Shown here: piece by piece, positions 1-8,856 of the stretch
Position numbering within the stretch: position 1 is the stretch's first letter
How the letters are laid out: each line of letters opens with the position of its first letter
Source of the DNA: Leuconostoc litchii
GTDB lineage: Bacteria > Bacillota > Bacilli > Lactobacillales > Lactobacillaceae
NCBI RefSeq assembly: GCF_008107645.1
Contig: NZ_SDGY01000001.1
Location: 777,630-841,629 of the forward strand
DNA: 64,000 nucleotides
Reading direction: 5' to 3'
Program-made: the position numbers and the translations under genes
The notes under the pieces: model-generated
The model's input: the letters and a program-made list of their open reading frames with translations, nothing else
The model's database searches: none
What the model was told of the DNA's origin: nothing

Positions 1-962
1 ATTTTTGGCGAAATAACATGCGCTTCAATGGGCTGTTCAATAATCAAAACAATGATTGCTAATATAAGCATTCTAGGTCCACCAGCAATTAATGCTACTG
101 TGAAAACTGGCACTTGGGCAATAATAGAACCAACATAAGGAATCATATTAAAGAATCCAGCCATCAATGCTAATAAAATACCATATGGTAAGCCAATAAT
201 AGTATACCCAATTGAAAACATAATCATAACAGCTAAGGCAACACCAAGTTGACCACGAATGTATTGAGCAATCTGTTTGCTAATTTCAGTTAATAGATAG
301 CGTACGGATAGTTGAGCATTACTTGGAAATTTGCTTGAAACAAATGATGAGAATTTATGCCCATCTAACAGCATATAATACAAAATAAATGGTGTTGAAA
401 CAATAGTCACACCGATTGAAGCTAAAATTGATGCAAAGGAGCTAATGCCTGCTACACCACTGGTCAAATATTTTTTACTCCAATCCAACACATTCTGATT
501 GAGGTCAGAATTTGTATGGTTCAAATAATCTCTAATAAATTTAAACTGATCACTTGCAAACGTATCATTAATGAAATGTTCACTTGTCTTCCAGTAACTC
601 GGCCAATTATTAATAAACTGAATGACTTGGTTACGCAAAACCATCACAACCGCGCCAATAGCCACCGCAATAATTGCTAATAAAATAATTAAAACAATTC
701 CAATTGATAAGTTTCTTGGTAGATGAACATACTTTTCTAATAACGCAACTAATGGACTTAAGAGATAGTATAAAACGCCACTAATCATGATTGGTGCCCC
801 TACAGCAGTAAATAAAGCACGAATAGGTTCAAATAAGAAACGTACTTGCCAAGCCAAAAAAATAATTAATAAAAATAATAAAACTACAATTAGGCCATTT
901 AACAAATTATTTCCAGAAAGCCAACGACTATACCACGATTGTTGTTCTGGTTTTTTCGACAT
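1..962 (-). CDS. AI-2E family transporter (membrane permease), 3' end cut by window edge
   Basis: The first 320 codons of a polytopic membrane protein are visible; the C terminus lies outside the window. The start ATG at 962 has AAGGGG about 8 bases upstream. After a short hydrophilic N terminus come two hydrophobic segments, a central soluble stretch (roughly residues 110-190) and a second hydrophobic block containing GLPYGILLALMAGFFNMIPY and a following IPYVG motif. This arrangement is typical of the AI-2E/YdbI/YtvI permease family (PF01594), whose members export small solutes or exchange Na+/H+. The substrate cannot be told from sequence. It is divergent from the phosphogluconolactonase gene. 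The family assignment is good; the function is open. Confidence 0.85.
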   Translation of the reverse strand, partial: MSKKPEQQSWYSRWLSGNNLLNGLIVVLLFLLIIFLAWQVRFLFEPIRALFTAVGAPIMISGVLYYLLSPLVALLEKYVHLPRNLSIGIVLIILLAIIAVAIGAVVMVLRNQVIQFINNWPSYWKTSEHFINDTFASDQFKFIRDYLNHTNSDLNQNVLDWSKKYLTSGVAGISSFASILASIGVTIVSTPFILYYMLLDGHKFSSFVSSKFPSNAQLSVRYLLTEISKQIAQYIRGQLGVALAVMIMFSIGYTIIGLPYGILLALMAGFFNMIPYVGSIIAQVPVFTVALIAGGPRMLILAIIVLIIEQPIEAHVISPK

Positions 963-1081
963 AACATATTCCCCTTTTAACGCTATATAATTGTAATTAT
1001 TTTACCATAGAATAACTGTGCTTGTTATTTGGAAATACTTTCCTCTTGAATTTAACAATTTGGTAAATTTAAAAATTGCAT

Positions 1082-1110
1082 TTGTGTAAATGCTTACATA
1101 CAAGTATAAT
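1082..1110 (+). promoter_or_regulatory. Promoter of the phosphogluconolactonase gene with overlapping cre-like palindrome
   Basis: A -35 box TTGTGT (1082-1087), a 17-base spacer and a perfect TATAAT (1105-1110) precede the gene. The palindrome TGTAAATGCTTACA (1085-1098) covers the -35 box and spacer. It differs at one position (T for the central C) from the CcpA cre consensus TGWAARCGYTWNCW, so catabolite repression is plausible. The binding protein is inferred. Confidence 0.6.
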
Positions 1111-1142
1111 TAAAACAAACATTCAAAGGAGCTACTATAATA

Positions 1143-2174
1143 ATGGCAGTTTATAAAATTTTATTTGGCACGTATACAAAACGAATTTCTAAAGGTATTT
1201 ATGAAGCTGAACTTGATACTGACAAGAAGTTGTTACAAAACTCAACTTTTGTCGGCGGATTAACAAATCCAACATATTTAGCTGAATCTAATGCTAACAA
1301 AGTATACGCTGTTGAAAACCGAGATGGTCAAGGTGGTATTATTACATTTGATAATTCTGTTAGACCATTAGCTGAAATCGATGCACAATTAAGCGAAGGA
1401 TCAGCTCCAGCATATATAGGTGTCGATGAGGCAAGACAATTGGTATATGCAGGCTACTACCATCGTGGAACTGTGGAAGTTTACCGTATCAATGACGATG
1501 GCAACCTAACATTAACTGACACTTGGCAAAATGAAGGTTCTGGACCGCGGCCTGAACAAAGTTCTTCACACATTCATTTCAGTAATTTAACACCTGATAA
1601 TCGTTTAGTTGTTGTTGATCTAGGTGCTGATGAAGTAGTTACATTTGATGTATCAGATGATGGTCAACTCAGTGAAGCATCACGCTTTGAAACAGAAGAT
1701 GGATTTGGCCCTCGTCATATCCGCTTCTCGCCAGATGGTGAGTATGCTTACTTGCTTGGTGAACTATCTAGCCTACTTAGTGTCCTCAAATATAATAGTG
1801 AAGATGGTTCATTTGAACATGTTCAAACTGCACCAACTATTCCAGCTGATTGGACAGAACATAACGGTGCTGCTGCCATTCGCATAAGCAGCGATGGTCG
1901 TTTCATCTACACATCGAATCGTGGTCATAATTCTGTCGCTGTTTTCAAAACAACGAATATGGGTTCTGAAATCGAACGTATTCAACTAATTAGCACTGAA
2001 GGTGAATTCCCAAGAGACATGAATTGGGATAAATCTGAAACTTTCTTGGTCGTTGCTAATCAAGATAGTGATAATGTTTCATTATATAACCGTGACAGTG
2101 AATCTGGAGAATTAACACTCTTACAAAAAGATTTCACTGTTCCAGAAGGTGTTCGTGTATTATTCACAAACTAA
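1143..2174 (+). CDS. pgl: 6-phosphogluconolactonase, lactonase beta-propeller family
   Basis: A 343-residue cytosolic protein of the Lactonase family (PF10282, YbhE/Pgl type), a seven-bladed beta-propeller that hydrolyses 6-phosphogluconolactone to 6-phosphogluconate. Visible family signatures include an N-terminal GTYTKRISKGIY strand, the HIHFSNLTPDN segment near residue 142, GPRHIRFSPDGEYAY near residue 190 and a repeated Ser-Asp-Gly-Arg-Phe blade motif (SSDGRFIYTSNRGHNSV). The length is normal. AAAGGAG lies about 12 bases before ATG 1143. In heterofermentative lactic acid bacteria this step feeds the phosphoketolase route. The gene stands alone between a cre-like promoter and a strong terminator. 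Confidence 0.88.
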   Translation: MAVYKILFGTYTKRISKGIYEAELDTDKKLLQNSTFVGGLTNPTYLAESNANKVYAVENRDGQGGIITFDNSVRPLAEIDAQLSEGSAPAYIGVDEARQLVYAGYYHRGTVEVYRINDDGNLTLTDTWQNEGSGPRPEQSSSHIHFSNLTPDNRLVVVDLGADEVVTFDVSDDGQLSEASRFETEDGFGPRHIRFSPDGEYAYLLGELSSLLSVLKYNSEDGSFEHVQTAPTIPADWTEHNGAAAIRISSDGRFIYTSNRGHNSVAVFKTTNMGSEIERIQLISTEGEFPRDMNWDKSETFLVVANQDSDNVSLYNRDSESGELTLLQKDFTVPEGVRVLFTN

Positions 2175-2210
2175 AAAAAGATAACCCTTTAACTGGGTTA
2201 TCTTTTTTTA
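2175..2210. terminator. Bidirectional terminator between pgl and the amino-acid ABC protein
   Basis: A stem AGATAACCC / GGGTTATCT (2179-2202) with a 6-base loop is flanked by A-rich and T-rich runs on the two sides. It can serve both convergent genes. Confidence 0.85.
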
Positions 2211-2229
2211 GTTTTGATTAGATTTAAAA

Positions 2230-3702
2230 CTAACGTGAACTACGATTCATACGACGTTCGGCAAATCCGAGTGCTCTACTAATACCAAATGTCAAAACAA
2301 AGTATATTAATGAAGCGATAACTAATGGGAAAAATGGTTTAAAACTGGCACCTTGAACAACTCCTGTTTGAAACATCAATTCTCCAACGCCTATAACAGA
2401 AACGACTGAACCCTCTTTAATAATTGTTACAAATTCATTGCCCAAAGCCGGTAAAATATTTTTCACAGCTTGAGGTAGTATCACAAATCTCATAGTCTTT
2501 GATTTAGACAAACCAAGTGAGCGAGATGCTTCGGTTTGACCACCATCCACAGAATTAATTCCGGAACGAATAATCTCAGCAACATAGGCTGCGGAATTTA
2601 AGCCCATTGCAAGCGCACCAGCAGCAAAAGCTGATAGATTAAAACCAATGACTTGTGTTCCGAAAAATACCATAAACGCCTGAACTAATAATGGCGTACC
2701 ACGAACGTACTCCACATATATGTTTCCAATAATTTTTAAAATCATGTTAGAAGAAAGCTTAAACAAAGCGAAGATGGTACCAAGTACAATACCTAATACA
2801 ACAGCAACAGCAGCTAAAGCCAATGTCAATAATGTTCCTTTGACAAATAAGTTACCATACTTACCCCAAAAGCTTTGATCAGCAAACATTAATTTATTAG
2901 CTTCTTTTTGATATGTTTTTAATTCACCAGACCGAATGATGTTATCTAATGATTTATTAATTTTTGCTTTTAACACCGGTGAATCTTTTGGCATAGCAAT
3001 TGATACTGCCCCTTCACCTGAAGCCGGTTTGGGATAGATAATTTTAAAAGCCTTGTTTTGCTGTGTGTACGCTTTTGAAATTGGGTCATTCAAAACAATA
3101 CCAGCAATTTTACCCGTTGATAGTTGCGCTACTAAATCCGGAACTTTTTGTAAACTAACAAGCGTTGATCCGCTCATATTATTTTGAACATATGTTTCTT
3201 GTGTAGTCTGTTTTTGTGCACCAATTTTCTTTCCAGAAAACGAATTCAAATCACTGCTGTACTTAGCAGCATCTTTTTTCAAGACCATTACAGTTTGTAA
3301 TGGTTTCATATATGAATTAGAAAAATCAACCACTTTTTCACGTTCAGGTGTTGCATTAATACCAGAAATAATTACATCAACTTTTCCTGTTTGTAAGGCA
3401 CCGATGAGGCCATCAAAACCCATTTCCTTGATGACTGGCTTAACACCTAAATCTTTAGCAAGTTTCTTTCCAATTGCTACATCAAAACCAACAATTTGAT
3501 CACGACCATCCACCGTGGCATGAAACTCAAACGGTGCATAATCTGCTGATAGCCCAATGACTAAGGTACCTTTTTTCTTTATCTTAGTCAAAGCTGGATC
3601 CGTAGTGGCAGCCTGCACATGAACTGGTGTCAATGCAAACAGAGGTAAAAGCATTATTGCACTCATAATTACCACTGATATCTTTTTTATTAGTGTATTC
3701 AT
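2230..3702 (-). CDS. glnP: Amino-acid ABC transporter, fused substrate-binding and permease protein (GlnP type)
   Basis: A 490-residue fusion. Residues 1-31 are a signal peptide ending in HVQA. Residues about 40-260 are a type 3 periplasmic-binding-protein domain (GTLVIGLSADYAPFEF, FDGLIGALQTGKVDVIISG). Residues about 275-485 are a His/Glu/Gln-type permease with the EAA loop GQTEASRSLGLS. This layout is that of lactococcal GlnP, in which the receptor is tethered to the membrane pore; glutamine or glutamate is the likely substrate but is not proved. Start ATG 3702 was chosen because AGGAGA lies just upstream and the signal peptide begins there; the open frame continues upstream into rnpB. No ATPase gene is adjacent. 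A matching ATPase lies at 29008. Confidence 0.88.
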   Translation of the reverse strand: MNTLIKKISVVIMSAIMLLPLFALTPVHVQAATTDPALTKIKKKGTLVIGLSADYAPFEFHATVDGRDQIVGFDVAIGKKLAKDLGVKPVIKEMGFDGLIGALQTGKVDVIISGINATPEREKVVDFSNSYMKPLQTVMVLKKDAAKYSSDLNSFSGKKIGAQKQTTQETYVQNNMSGSTLVSLQKVPDLVAQLSTGKIAGIVLNDPISKAYTQQNKAFKIIYPKPASGEGAVSIAMPKDSPVLKAKINKSLDNIIRSGELKTYQKEANKLMFADQSFWGKYGNLFVKGTLLTLALAAVAVVLGIVLGTIFALFKLSSNMILKIIGNIYVEYVRGTPLLVQAFMVFFGTQVIGFNLSAFAAGALAMGLNSAAYVAEIIRSGINSVDGGQTEASRSLGLSKSKTMRFVILPQAVKNILPALGNEFVTIIKEGSVVSVIGVGELMFQTGVVQGASFKPFFPLVIASLIYFVLTFGISRALGFAERRMNRSSR

Positions 3703-3756
3703 ATATTTTCTCCTAAAATGTAAAACAACAATACTAATTTTACCTTTATTTGAATT

Positions 3757-3786
3757 TTTATACAATAAAAAAAGAACAGTATTCAA
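3757..3786 (-). promoter_or_regulatory. Putative promoter of the fused ABC protein
   Basis: Reading the minus strand, TTGAAT (3786-3781), an 18-base spacer and TATAAA (3762-3757) lie about 55 bases before the start codon, downstream of the rnpB terminator. Confidence 0.45.
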
Positions 3787-3814
3787 AACATATTGAATAA
3801 TTAATTTTTTTATA

Positions 3815-3838
3815 CAAAAAAACTCGCCGAAGCGAGTC
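3815..3838 (-). terminator. Terminator of rnpB
   Basis: On the minus strand the stem GACTCGC / GCGAG with a TTCG tetraloop (3823-3837) is followed by a run of seven T. Confidence 0.85.
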
Positions 3839-3839
3839 C

Positions 3840-4229
3840 ACCTGTTGCAAGTATCTATAGGCCATGTTTTGTTCCAGTGCAATGCAGGTAACATTACACC
3901 TTCGGTAATCATCTATCTAAGTTCATTCAACTGAACCATACCAACCATCGTTTCAATTCACTAGATTAGCCGCCCCTACCAAAAGTTTGGGTTGCCCGTT
4001 TGTGGGGTTTACCTCGTCTCAAATGATAACTTTCATTAACATATACGTTTCTATGGCACCTTCGAGCCTATTAAGACATAGCCAAAACCTTAGCCTTTTC
4101 GACCGCCGTAACATCACTGTCCCTGGGTTTATTTTTTATCCCAGCACAAACACTACACCCATCTCAGAGTGTACGAGCATGGACCTTCCTCACGTTAGAA
4201 ATATAACGCGCAATTACCCGATACTTGCA
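3840..4229 (-). ncRNA. rnpB: RNase P RNA, class B (Bacillus type)
   Basis: This is the catalytic RNA of RNase P, which matures tRNA 5' ends. Universal core segments are readable on the minus strand: GAGGAAGGTCCATGCTC near 4190, GGTAAACCCCAC and CCCAAACTTTTGGTAGGGG near 3980-4010, and GGAACAAAACATGGCC near 3865. The ends pair as helix P1: GCAAGTATC (4228-4220) with GATACTTGC (3855-3847). Spacing and order match the class B RNA of Firmicutes. The gene sits between gpsB and the ABC protein, and the gpsB-rnpB adjacency is conserved in Bacilli. The exact 5' and 3' ends are estimates to within a few bases. Confidence 0.95.
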
Positions 4230-4270
4230 AAATTAATATTCTATATCATATTAATAACTTAATTTTTTAA

Positions 4271-4675
4271 TTATTCTGCACTGTTATGGTCCCGCCCAAA
4301 CACTACACGTTCTAAATTAGCAACACGCTTGATCAAGTCTAAGTTAGTCACTACTGCTTGTTGTGCAACAGCCGCCTGCCTCTGATCTTGCTCAGGCTGA
4401 GCAACAGGAGAAGCAACAGGTTGAGCTGCTACTTGTTGCTGTACAACGCTTTGTTGTTTAACTGCAACTAATTGATCTTGTGCATCTTTTAAAGCTACTT
4501 GTAAACGGGCGACTTCACCTTTTAATTGCTCGACACGTCCACCAAATGCACCGTAATCTTTAATAATATCGTCTAGAAAGCTGTCAACATCAGCAGGGTC
4601 ATACCCTACTCCCATACGTTTTTGCTTAAAGACGCGTTCTAAAATGTCTTTTTGCGTGTATTTTACTTGTTCCAC
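4271..4675 (-). CDS. gpsB: GpsB, DivIVA-family cell division protein
   Basis: A 134-residue protein with an N-terminal DivIVA/GpsB membrane-binding and coiled-coil domain: FKQKRMGVGYDPADVDSFLD (about residues 17-36), then a heptad-rich helix (about 40-75). A Gln/Ala/Pro-rich linker and a short C-terminal helix follow. GpsB links class A PBPs with the divisome in Firmicutes. The start is GTG at 4675, preceded by GAGGT eight bases upstream; no better ATG fits. It lies between ypsA and rnpB, the order seen in Bacillus, and 0.7 kb from a class A PBP, a known partner class. The assignment is firm. Confidence 0.92.
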   Translation of the reverse strand: MEQVKYTQKDILERVFKQKRMGVGYDPADVDSFLDDIIKDYGAFGGRVEQLKGEVARLQVALKDAQDQLVAVKQQSVVQQQVAAQPVASPVAQPEQDQRQAAVAQQAVVTNLDLIKRVANLERVVFGRDHNSAE

Positions 4676-4750
4676 AAGCTATACCTCGATTATTTTTTTA
4701 CTTATCCTATGTTACCAATAAATGTTATGAATTACAAGGTATTTTTGATA

Positions 4751-5311
4751 CTAATCATAAGAGTCTTTTATTTTTTCTGAAAATTCTGTCGCATATTCTT
4801 GTAATTGATCCATATCAATCTGAATCAGTGGGTATGGTGTTTGTAACTGATAGCTGGTAACTACTTGATAGTCAAACGACGTCTTACCTTCGAATTCGGT
4901 ATCATAAATAAATAGTGCACCATCTGTATGCTCTAACATAAATTTTTGATAATTTTTTAACTGCATAGGTCCTTGAAACGGTTTATTTGAAACATTTTCA
5001 GAAAAATCACTTTGTAAACTTAATTTTTGTAATTTTGCTTGATTATTCTCATTCCACTGACTTCCAAATTGAGCAAATGGCAACATCATAGCTAATTTTA
5101 AATCAGGATATTCTTTCTTCATATCTGAAACTACTTCAATTGTCCACTGTTCAATACCAAGTTGAGCACCAGTAATAACCCATTCTAGTCCATTTTCTAA
5201 TTGCTGTTTTAGTTCTTGTTGAATGGCGTACTTTAAAATTTTTATTTTTGGATCGTTATCTCCAAACGTTCCTATTTCATAACTTCGGTAGCCCGTTACC
5301 CAAAGTCGCAT
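4751..5311 (-). CDS. ypsA: YpsA family protein (UPF0398, SLOG-like fold)
   Basis: A 186-residue cytosolic protein matching UPF0398/DUF1273. It begins [16 protein letters not shown] and contains [17 protein letters not shown] and a Tyr-Gln-Lys-Phe helix before [10 protein letters not shown]. The family adopts a SLOG/Rossmann-like nucleotide-binding fold. In Bacillus, YpsA overproduction disturbs cell division, fitting its link to GpsB, but no reaction is established. Start ATG 5311 has GGAG eight bases upstream. The gene is the normal upstream neighbour of gpsB. Confidence 0.88.
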   Translation of the reverse strand: MRLWVTGYRSYEIGTFGDNDPKIKILKYAIQQELKQQLENGLEWVITGAQLGIEQWTIEVVSDMKKEYPDLKLAMMLPFAQFGSQWNENNQAKLQKLSLQSDFSENVSNKPFQGPMQLKNYQKFMLEHTDGALFIYDTEFEGKTSFDYQVVTSYQLQTPYPLIQIDMDQLQEYATEFSEKIKDSYD

Positions 5312-5327
5312 AATATTCTCCTCTACA

Positions 5328-5356
5328 GAAAAAGTCTTGCTCTAAAGCAAGACTTT
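5328..5356 (-). terminator. Terminator after the recU-PBP operon
   Basis: Stem AGTCTTGC / GCAAGACT with loop around 5341-5346; on the minus strand it is followed by TTTTTC. It lies just past the PBP stop codon. Confidence 0.8.
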
Positions 5357-5361
5357 CATCT

Positions 5362-7554
5362 TTAATTATTACCAGTCGTAGATCCTGTTGACGCAGAATT
5401 AGTAGTAATCCCCGCTTCAGAAGGTGTCTCTCCTGATTGTGTAATCGACGTCACGCTTGGTAAACCACCATTACTCCAAGAAGCATCTTTTACTTCATAC
5501 TCAACAATATTACCTTTAACCTTTGTAGTGACAGTATCCGGAGCAGTCCAATCAGTATTTGATTTATTTTGCATCGCAGCTGCCATCACCTTAGCATAAT
5601 ATTTTGCTGGTAAGTCCTGCTCTGTCCAAGGAATATAGTTCTCACTAGGAACATCAAACCCAGTCCATACAGAAAGTGCATATGATCGTGTATAACCTGT
5701 AAACCATGCATCAGAAATTGCTTGATCTGGCATTCCAGCGTCATCTGCATATGCCACTAATCCTGACTTTCCTGCTTGATACAATCCTGTAATCGCAGCA
5801 TCGGCTGCGGTAGCATTAGGTTTAATAACCCCTTTCATCATATCAGTCAACATAAAGGCCGTACTTGTTTTCATTGCCCGCGTTCCTGTTGACTTGTAGT
5901 TATGAGTTGTGCCATCTGCCGTTACAACCTTGGAAATATAGGTTGGTTTGTAATACGTTCCCCCATTAGCAACAGCACCAAAAGCAGCAGCTTCCTGTTC
6001 AGTTGAAACATCAATACCAATCGCCATAGATCCTCCTGGTGTTGAATTTGTTGTAATGCCTAATCCATTAACAAACTTTTCAGCATTAGAACCACCAACC
6101 TCCTCTAAAGTCTTGGCCGCTGGAATATTACGTGATTGCGTTAAAGCTGTACGCATTGTAATATTCCCCATATATTTTTTGTCCCAATCATAAACACTGG
6201 TATTTGTCCCAACATATTTATACTTTTTATCTTCAACGGTTCGATACGTTGGCCAATTTAAGTATTCAATTGCTGGTCCGTAATCCAATAATGGCTTAAT
6301 AGAAGAACCAGACGAACGATTCTTACTAGTAGCTCTATTAAGAGCTTGTAAAGTATTTACATTTCGTCCACCAATTTGTGCCACGACATGACCGCTATTA
6401 GGATCTGTCATTGTTGCACCAATTTGTAGGTTGTCACTTGAAAACGTAACAGATCCATCATTAGCATTATCATAAAGTGACTGTTGCAGATTAGAATCCA
6501 TGTTGGTATAAATCTTCAATCCAGATTTTGTTGTGTCATAGCCAAGTTTCTTCGCTTCTGCAATTACTGATGAAGCATAGGCATCAGTAACTTTACGAGT
6601 ACTATTTGCAGCCTCTGCTTTAGCGTTCAGATCTTGTAAACCATCACTAATTGATACTTTCATCGCTTCTGTGGCCTGTTTTGATGTAATGGCTCCGTAT
6701 GTCGCCATGGCCTTCAAAACTGTATCACGACGTTCTTTAGCAGCAGTAGTATCTTTTAAATATGGATCATAGTAGGTGGGAGATTGTGGCATTCCGGCCA
6801 ACAAAGCTAGCTGTGGGAGTGACAAATCCGTCAATGCTTTACCATAAAAATATTCTGACGCTGTTTTCATACCGTAAACGCCGTGTCCCATATACACCTT
6901 ATTCATGTAGAATGTCAAAATTTGATTTTTACTGAAATTTTTCTCAACACGTAATGCCAGCCAAGCCTCTTGTGCTTTACGTTTAAATGTCTGATCAGCC
7001 GTTGAAGTACTAAATACTGATAATTTAACCAATTGTTGTGTTAAGGTTGATCCACCTTGCATACCCAATGAAGAACCTTTTATGTTAGAAATTGCTGCAC
7101 CGGCAATACGAATCGGATCAACACCATGATGTTTATAAAACCGACGATCTTCAATTGAAACAACCGCCTGCTTCAATTGTTTAGGAATTTCATTTGAATT
7201 AGCATAATCTCTATCTTGCGTTGCCACACTCCAAAATACGTTGCCATTTGAATCTAATAATTGCGTAGAATTTTCAGAAGCTAAGTCAGATTCTGTAATA
7301 TTAGGTGCATCATTGGCATAAGTGAAGAATAACGCTGCACCTGCTAAACCAGCAATGAATCCTAGTGTCAACAACCACAAAAATATCGCTAATATCCAGT
7401 GCCGTTTCTTTTTATTTTTTTTTGGCTTCCGTGGTCCACTTCCTTTGGAAGCATTTGTTCTTGGCGGGCGCGGTGGTTCTTGCGCAGGATAGCCATCATA
7501 CATGTTGTGATTTCGATTCACACGTGACCATTGATTTTCTTTGTCATTTGCCAT
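5362..7554 (-). CDS. pbp1A: Class A penicillin-binding protein 1A (glycosyltransferase/transpeptidase)
   Basis: A 730-residue bifunctional peptidoglycan synthase. A Lys/Arg-rich cytoplasmic tail (1-50) leads into one membrane helix (about 52-77). The GT51 glycosyltransferase domain (about 100-280) shows VSIEDRRFYKHHGVDPIRI and GGSTLTQQLVK. The transpeptidase domain has Ser417-Ser-Ile-Lys420 (SxxK), SRN (SxN) and a GKSG motif in place of the more usual KTG. The C terminus is Ser/Thr-rich and probably disordered. It acts outside the membrane on lipid II. It follows recU by 22 bases, the classical recU-ponA pair of Firmicutes, and GpsB next door is a likely regulator. Start ATG 7554 has AGGAG upstream. 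Confidence 0.93.
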   Translation of the reverse strand: MANDKENQWSRVNRNHNMYDGYPAQEPPRPPRTNASKGSGPRKPKKNKKKRHWILAIFLWLLTLGFIAGLAGAALFFTYANDAPNITESDLASENSTQLLDSNGNVFWSVATQDRDYANSNEIPKQLKQAVVSIEDRRFYKHHGVDPIRIAGAAISNIKGSSLGMQGGSTLTQQLVKLSVFSTSTADQTFKRKAQEAWLALRVEKNFSKNQILTFYMNKVYMGHGVYGMKTASEYFYGKALTDLSLPQLALLAGMPQSPTYYDPYLKDTTAAKERRDTVLKAMATYGAITSKQATEAMKVSISDGLQDLNAKAEAANSTRKVTDAYASSVIAEAKKLGYDTTKSGLKIYTNMDSNLQQSLYDNANDGSVTFSSDNLQIGATMTDPNSGHVVAQIGGRNVNTLQALNRATSKNRSSGSSIKPLLDYGPAIEYLNWPTYRTVEDKKYKYVGTNTSVYDWDKKYMGNITMRTALTQSRNIPAAKTLEEVGGSNAEKFVNGLGITTNSTPGGSMAIGIDVSTEQEAAAFGAVANGGTYYKPTYISKVVTADGTTHNYKSTGTRAMKTSTAFMLTDMMKGVIKPNATAADAAITGLYQAGKSGLVAYADDAGMPDQAISDAWFTGYTRSYALSVWTGFDVPSENYIPWTEQDLPAKYYAKVMAAAMQNKSNTDWTAPDTVTTKVKGNIVEYEVKDASWSNGGLPSVTSITQSGETPSEAGITTNSASTGSTTGNN

Positions 7555-7576
7555 ATTTAGTGAAAACTCCTAAAAT

Positions 7577-8191
7577 TTAATGTAATAATTCAAGCATTTT
7601 ATCAACAGCTGTAAGATAATCCAAACTTGGATTCAAACTTTCAGACACAACAAAACTCTTATCAACTATTTCTTGATAAGAAATTGACTGTTTGCCATTC
7701 AAATGTTGCCATTGCTTTATTAGTTCGCTCGCTGGATAAACATAATTCTCATTTAAACTTGTAAATTTAATGATCACAAATCCAATGCCACCCTGAGTGA
7801 GCACACTAGCTAAATGAGAAATTTGATGTTCGTGAAAGTTTTTTAACGGAAATGATGTTTTGTTTTTTGTTTCTTTGGCATCAAAATCAATGTATTTACC
7901 TTGATAAACACCATTATAATCTGTAGTGGAAGCTTGTTTAAAGTAAGCTTCTGTAATCTTTGCAGCAGAACGAGCAGGATAATCAACTTTTACTATGGTA
8001 ATTGGCGTTGGCTTTTTGTGAACCACAGCCAAACGGTTAGCTAAATAATAATCATTTGCAAGATTAATTTCATCTTCCAAACCCATTCCTCGCTTACCAA
8101 ATAATACTTTTTTTGTTGTTCTTCCGGTACGTGTCTTGTTAGTTTTTAACGTCCTATAATGGTGAGTACCGACTGGATAATTAATTGTCAT
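7577..8191 (-). CDS. recU: Holliday junction resolvase RecU
   Basis: A 204-residue endonuclease that resolves Holliday junctions together with RuvAB in Firmicutes. Core features: RTTKKVLFGKRGMGLEDEIN near residue 25, the metal-binding signature YIDFDAKETKNKTSFPL (D-x-E-x-K) around residue 105, and the following FHEHQ. I chose ATG 8191 (MTINYP) with GAGAG nearby rather than an in-frame TTG twelve bases upstream that overlaps the Shine-Dalgarno. Co-transcription with the PBP is indicated by the 22-base gap. ruvA and ruvB, its partners, lie at 40 and 44 kb. Confidence 0.92.
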   Translation of the reverse strand: MTINYPVGTHHYRTLKTNKTRTGRTTKKVLFGKRGMGLEDEINLANDYYLANRLAVVHKKPTPITIVKVDYPARSAAKITEAYFKQASTTDYNGVYQGKYIDFDAKETKNKTSFPLKNFHEHQISHLASVLTQGGIGFVIIKFTSLNENYVYPASELIKQWQHLNGKQSISYQEIVDKSFVVSESLNPSLDYLTAVDKMLELLH

Positions 8192-8238
8192 CGCAACTCT
8201 CAATATTTTCTGTAAAATATATATTTTTTATTTTACCA

Positions 8239-8275
8239 TAAAAAAGAGCTTAACCATAATTAGGTTAAGCTCTTA
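8239..8275 (-). terminator. Terminator downstream of the first csbD gene
   Basis: An 11-base-pair stem AGAGCTTAACC / GGTTAAGCTCT (8245-8273) is followed on the minus strand by TTTTTTA. Confidence 0.85.
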
Positions 8276-8337
8276 TAAAATTATATACTTAAAAAGACAG
8301 ACAATCTATAAAATCCATTATCCGATTTTAATTCTTA

Positions 8338-8565
8338 CTACTTTTTTAGTTTTTCAACGCCATCTTTTACAGCATCTACTGCATCTTCAGCAGAATCTTT
8401 TACAGCTTCAGCGGCGTCAGATAACTTATCTTTTGCTTTACCAAAAAATCCCTGTGCCTTACCTTGTACTTCGCGACCTTTATCACCGGTAACCTTGCCT
8501 TCAACTTCTTTTGCTTTACCAGCAACCTTGTCCTTAGCATTATCAAACCTATCTTCAACTGACAT
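8338..8565 (-). CDS. CsbD family stress protein (copy 1)
   Basis: A 75-residue hydrophilic, Lys/Asp/Ala-rich protein of the CsbD family (PF05532): MSVEDRFDNAKDKVAGKAKE, then EGKVTGDKGREVQGKAQGFF. CsbD-like proteins are induced by general stress or stationary phase in Firmicutes; their biochemical role is unknown. AAGGAGG lies nine bases before ATG 8565. A second copy at 14023 shares about the first 55 residues and also an identical 5' leader segment. The promoter carries a cre-like site. Confidence 0.9.
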   Translation of the reverse strand: MSVEDRFDNAKDKVAGKAKEVEGKVTGDKGREVQGKAQGFFGKAKDKLSDAAEAVKDSAEDAVDAVKDGVEKLKK

Positions 8566-8604
8566 ATTGATGTCCTCCTTGACATTATTTGATGTTACAA
8601 GTAA

Positions 8605-8633
8605 AGTATATCGTATATGTAAGCGCTTGTAAA
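8605..8633 (-). promoter_or_regulatory. csbD copy 1 promoter with cre-like site
   Basis: On the minus strand TTTACA (8633-8628), a 17-base spacer and TATACT (8610-8605). The near-palindrome TACAAGCGCTTACA (8631-8618) overlaps the -35 box and spacer and differs from the cre consensus at one position. The leader then contains TGTAACATCAAATAA, which recurs in the leader of csbD copy 2. Confidence 0.6.
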
Positions 8634-8662
8634 GTTATTGAAACCAGTTTCAATAATAAATA

Positions 8663-8782
8663 TTGACTTTACCGCAAAGACTATTTAATTTAATCATTAC
8701 TTAATCGCTGTTACACATTAAGGTTAGATAATAGTCCCACATGCCACTTATATCTCTTTTAGATGGCATCTTTACTTTTTTA
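8663..8782 (+). ncRNA. Possible short untranslated transcript
   Basis: TTGACT (8663-8668), 17 bases, TAATTT (8686-8691) could start a transcript of about 85 bases that ends at a hairpin ATGCCA / TGGCAT (8741-8769) followed by CTTTACTTTTTT. No reading frame with a ribosome site is inside. The evidence is only promoter plus terminator, so this may be chance. Confidence 0.22.
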
Positions 8783-8856
8783 ACAATCATAGCAGTGCAG
8801 TATTTATTTTTTTTCAAAATTTGATATAATTGTTATGCTTATTTTAAGGAGTCGCT

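Noticed and set aside
787-990. Plus-strand frame opposite the AI-2E permease
   Set aside because: It mirrors the N-terminal codons of the permease and has no family resemblance.
3987-4262. Plus-strand frame of 91 codons in the rnpB region
   Set aside because: It lies wholly within the RNase P RNA gene and has no ribosome site; it is a chance frame opposite a structured RNA.
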